Source: Chitinophagales bacterium
GTDB lineage: Bacteria; Bacteroidota; Bacteroidia; Chitinophagales; Chitinophagaceae
Length of the DNA stretch: 32,385 nt
Direction: 5' to 3'
Assembly (NCBI GenBank): GCA_020636505.1
Contig: JACJXR010000013.1
Coordinates: forward strand, 1-32,385
The stretch's first letter is position 1. Every line of letters begins with the position of its first letter. Of the stretch, positions 32,150-32,385 are shown in pieces. The translations under genes and the position numbers were made by a program. A model generated the notes under the pieces. It searched no databases and was not told where the DNA came from. It saw only the letters and a program-made list of their open reading frames with translations.

Positions 32150-32385
32150 CTACCCGCTCTCGCCCATACGGCGCACTTCATCGCGAAGGTTCTTCAGCCA
32201 GTGCATATCGTATTTCTTGTTTTCCGATTTGCTGTACTTACCCTTTGGTGGAGTTTCGGGTATATGTATCGGTAGCGGTACTGATTTCTCCGTAGTGGGT
32301 GCATCATGATTGATGGTACCTGCGGGATTGTATGCTCGCGGATCTTCCTTGGTCGTATCTCTATATCTGAACCATGCTGCAAAAT
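32150..32385 (-). CDS. C-terminal fragment of a protein continuing past the right edge
   Basis: One minus-strand frame is open from the edge (first whole codon at 32383) to TAG 32150-32152 and encodes 77 residues. The composition is clearly protein-like: FAAWFRYRDTTKEDPRAYN, a Pro-rich linker (VPLPIHIPETPPKGK) and a charged helix (MHWLKNLRDEVRRMGESG). The start lies outside the window. The aromatic/basic beginning could be the boundary of a membrane helix, but nothing more can be said. A different frame starting at 32382 was judged a shadow. Confidence 0.65.
   Translation of the reverse strand, partial: FAAWFRYRDTTKEDPRAYNPAGTINHDAPTTEKSVPLPIHIPETPPKGKYSKSENKKYDMHWLKNLRDEVRRMGESG

Noticed and set aside
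32194..32382. 62-codon minus-strand frame at the right edge
   Set aside because: The neighbouring frame, open from the edge to 32150, has a much more protein-like composition.

Overview
The window looks like a chromosomal segment of a Bacteroidota bacterium, most likely in or near the Chitinophagaceae. The evidence is nine secreted proteins ending in type IX secretion (T9SS) type A sorting domains with the Y-P-N-P motif, many small Sec/lipoprotein signal peptides, start codons without clear Shine-Dalgarno sequences, and promoter -7 elements of the Bacteroidota form TAnnTTTG. Family assignments come from reading the translations; no database search was run. I saw no rRNA, tRNA, CRISPR array, phage gene or insertion sequence.

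Layout. 1-3000: a small unknown protein, a NYN-LOTUS RNA-binding/nuclease-type protein coupled to a small membrane protein, three tandem cysteine-rich lipoproteins, and a DUF1493-like membrane-anchored protein. 3023-3338: a frameshifted DUF559-like remnant behind a textbook promoter. 3482-7417: a tightly packed five-gene operon with four paralogous YD-repeat-like exported proteins (one frameshifted) and one membrane protein. 7564-9631: a lipoprotein, a frameshifted unknown gene and a membrane-anchored J-domain protein. 9698-12819: two T9SS-exported ELW/DG repeat proteins. 12806-14251: a multi-pass membrane protein. 14310-14400: a candidate structured RNA. 14524-15425: a DinB-like protein and a lone receiver protein. 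15426-16822: a regulatory-looking interval with two more cysteine-rich lipoproteins and arrays of TTGTTA repeats at an exact 11-bp period. 16823-22009: four T9SS cargo proteins, two of them YD-repeat paralogs with almost the same C-terminal domain. 22012-23067: an exported DUF6624-like protein. 23251-28996: three tandem large T9SS surface proteins, each followed by a hairpin terminator. 29427-29525: a possible 32-residue membrane peptide. 29646-32077: three tandem outer-membrane beta-barrel-like proteins behind a small four-CxxC protein. 32150-right edge: the C-terminus of one further gene.

How the genes fit together. The region is dominated by envelope and exported proteins arranged as tandem paralog sets: five cysteine lipoproteins, four YEYYE-tail proteins, three ELW/DG proteins, two YD proteins, three TWQG surface proteins and three barrels. 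No T9SS machinery gene is present, so the cargo must rely on secretion genes elsewhere. Most genes have no assignable pathway.

The most interesting features are: (i) the 11-bp-phased TTGTTA arrays at 15649-15687 and 16717-16745, with a pair just upstream of a TACATTTG promoter element, which resemble the direct-repeat operators of OmpR/PhoB-type regulators; (ii) the cysteine-lipoprotein family with fixed cysteine spacing; (iii) the YEYYE operon; (iv) an orphan hairpin terminator with a structured upstream segment at 14310-14400. Three genes carry single-base frameshifts, which could be real decay or sequence error.
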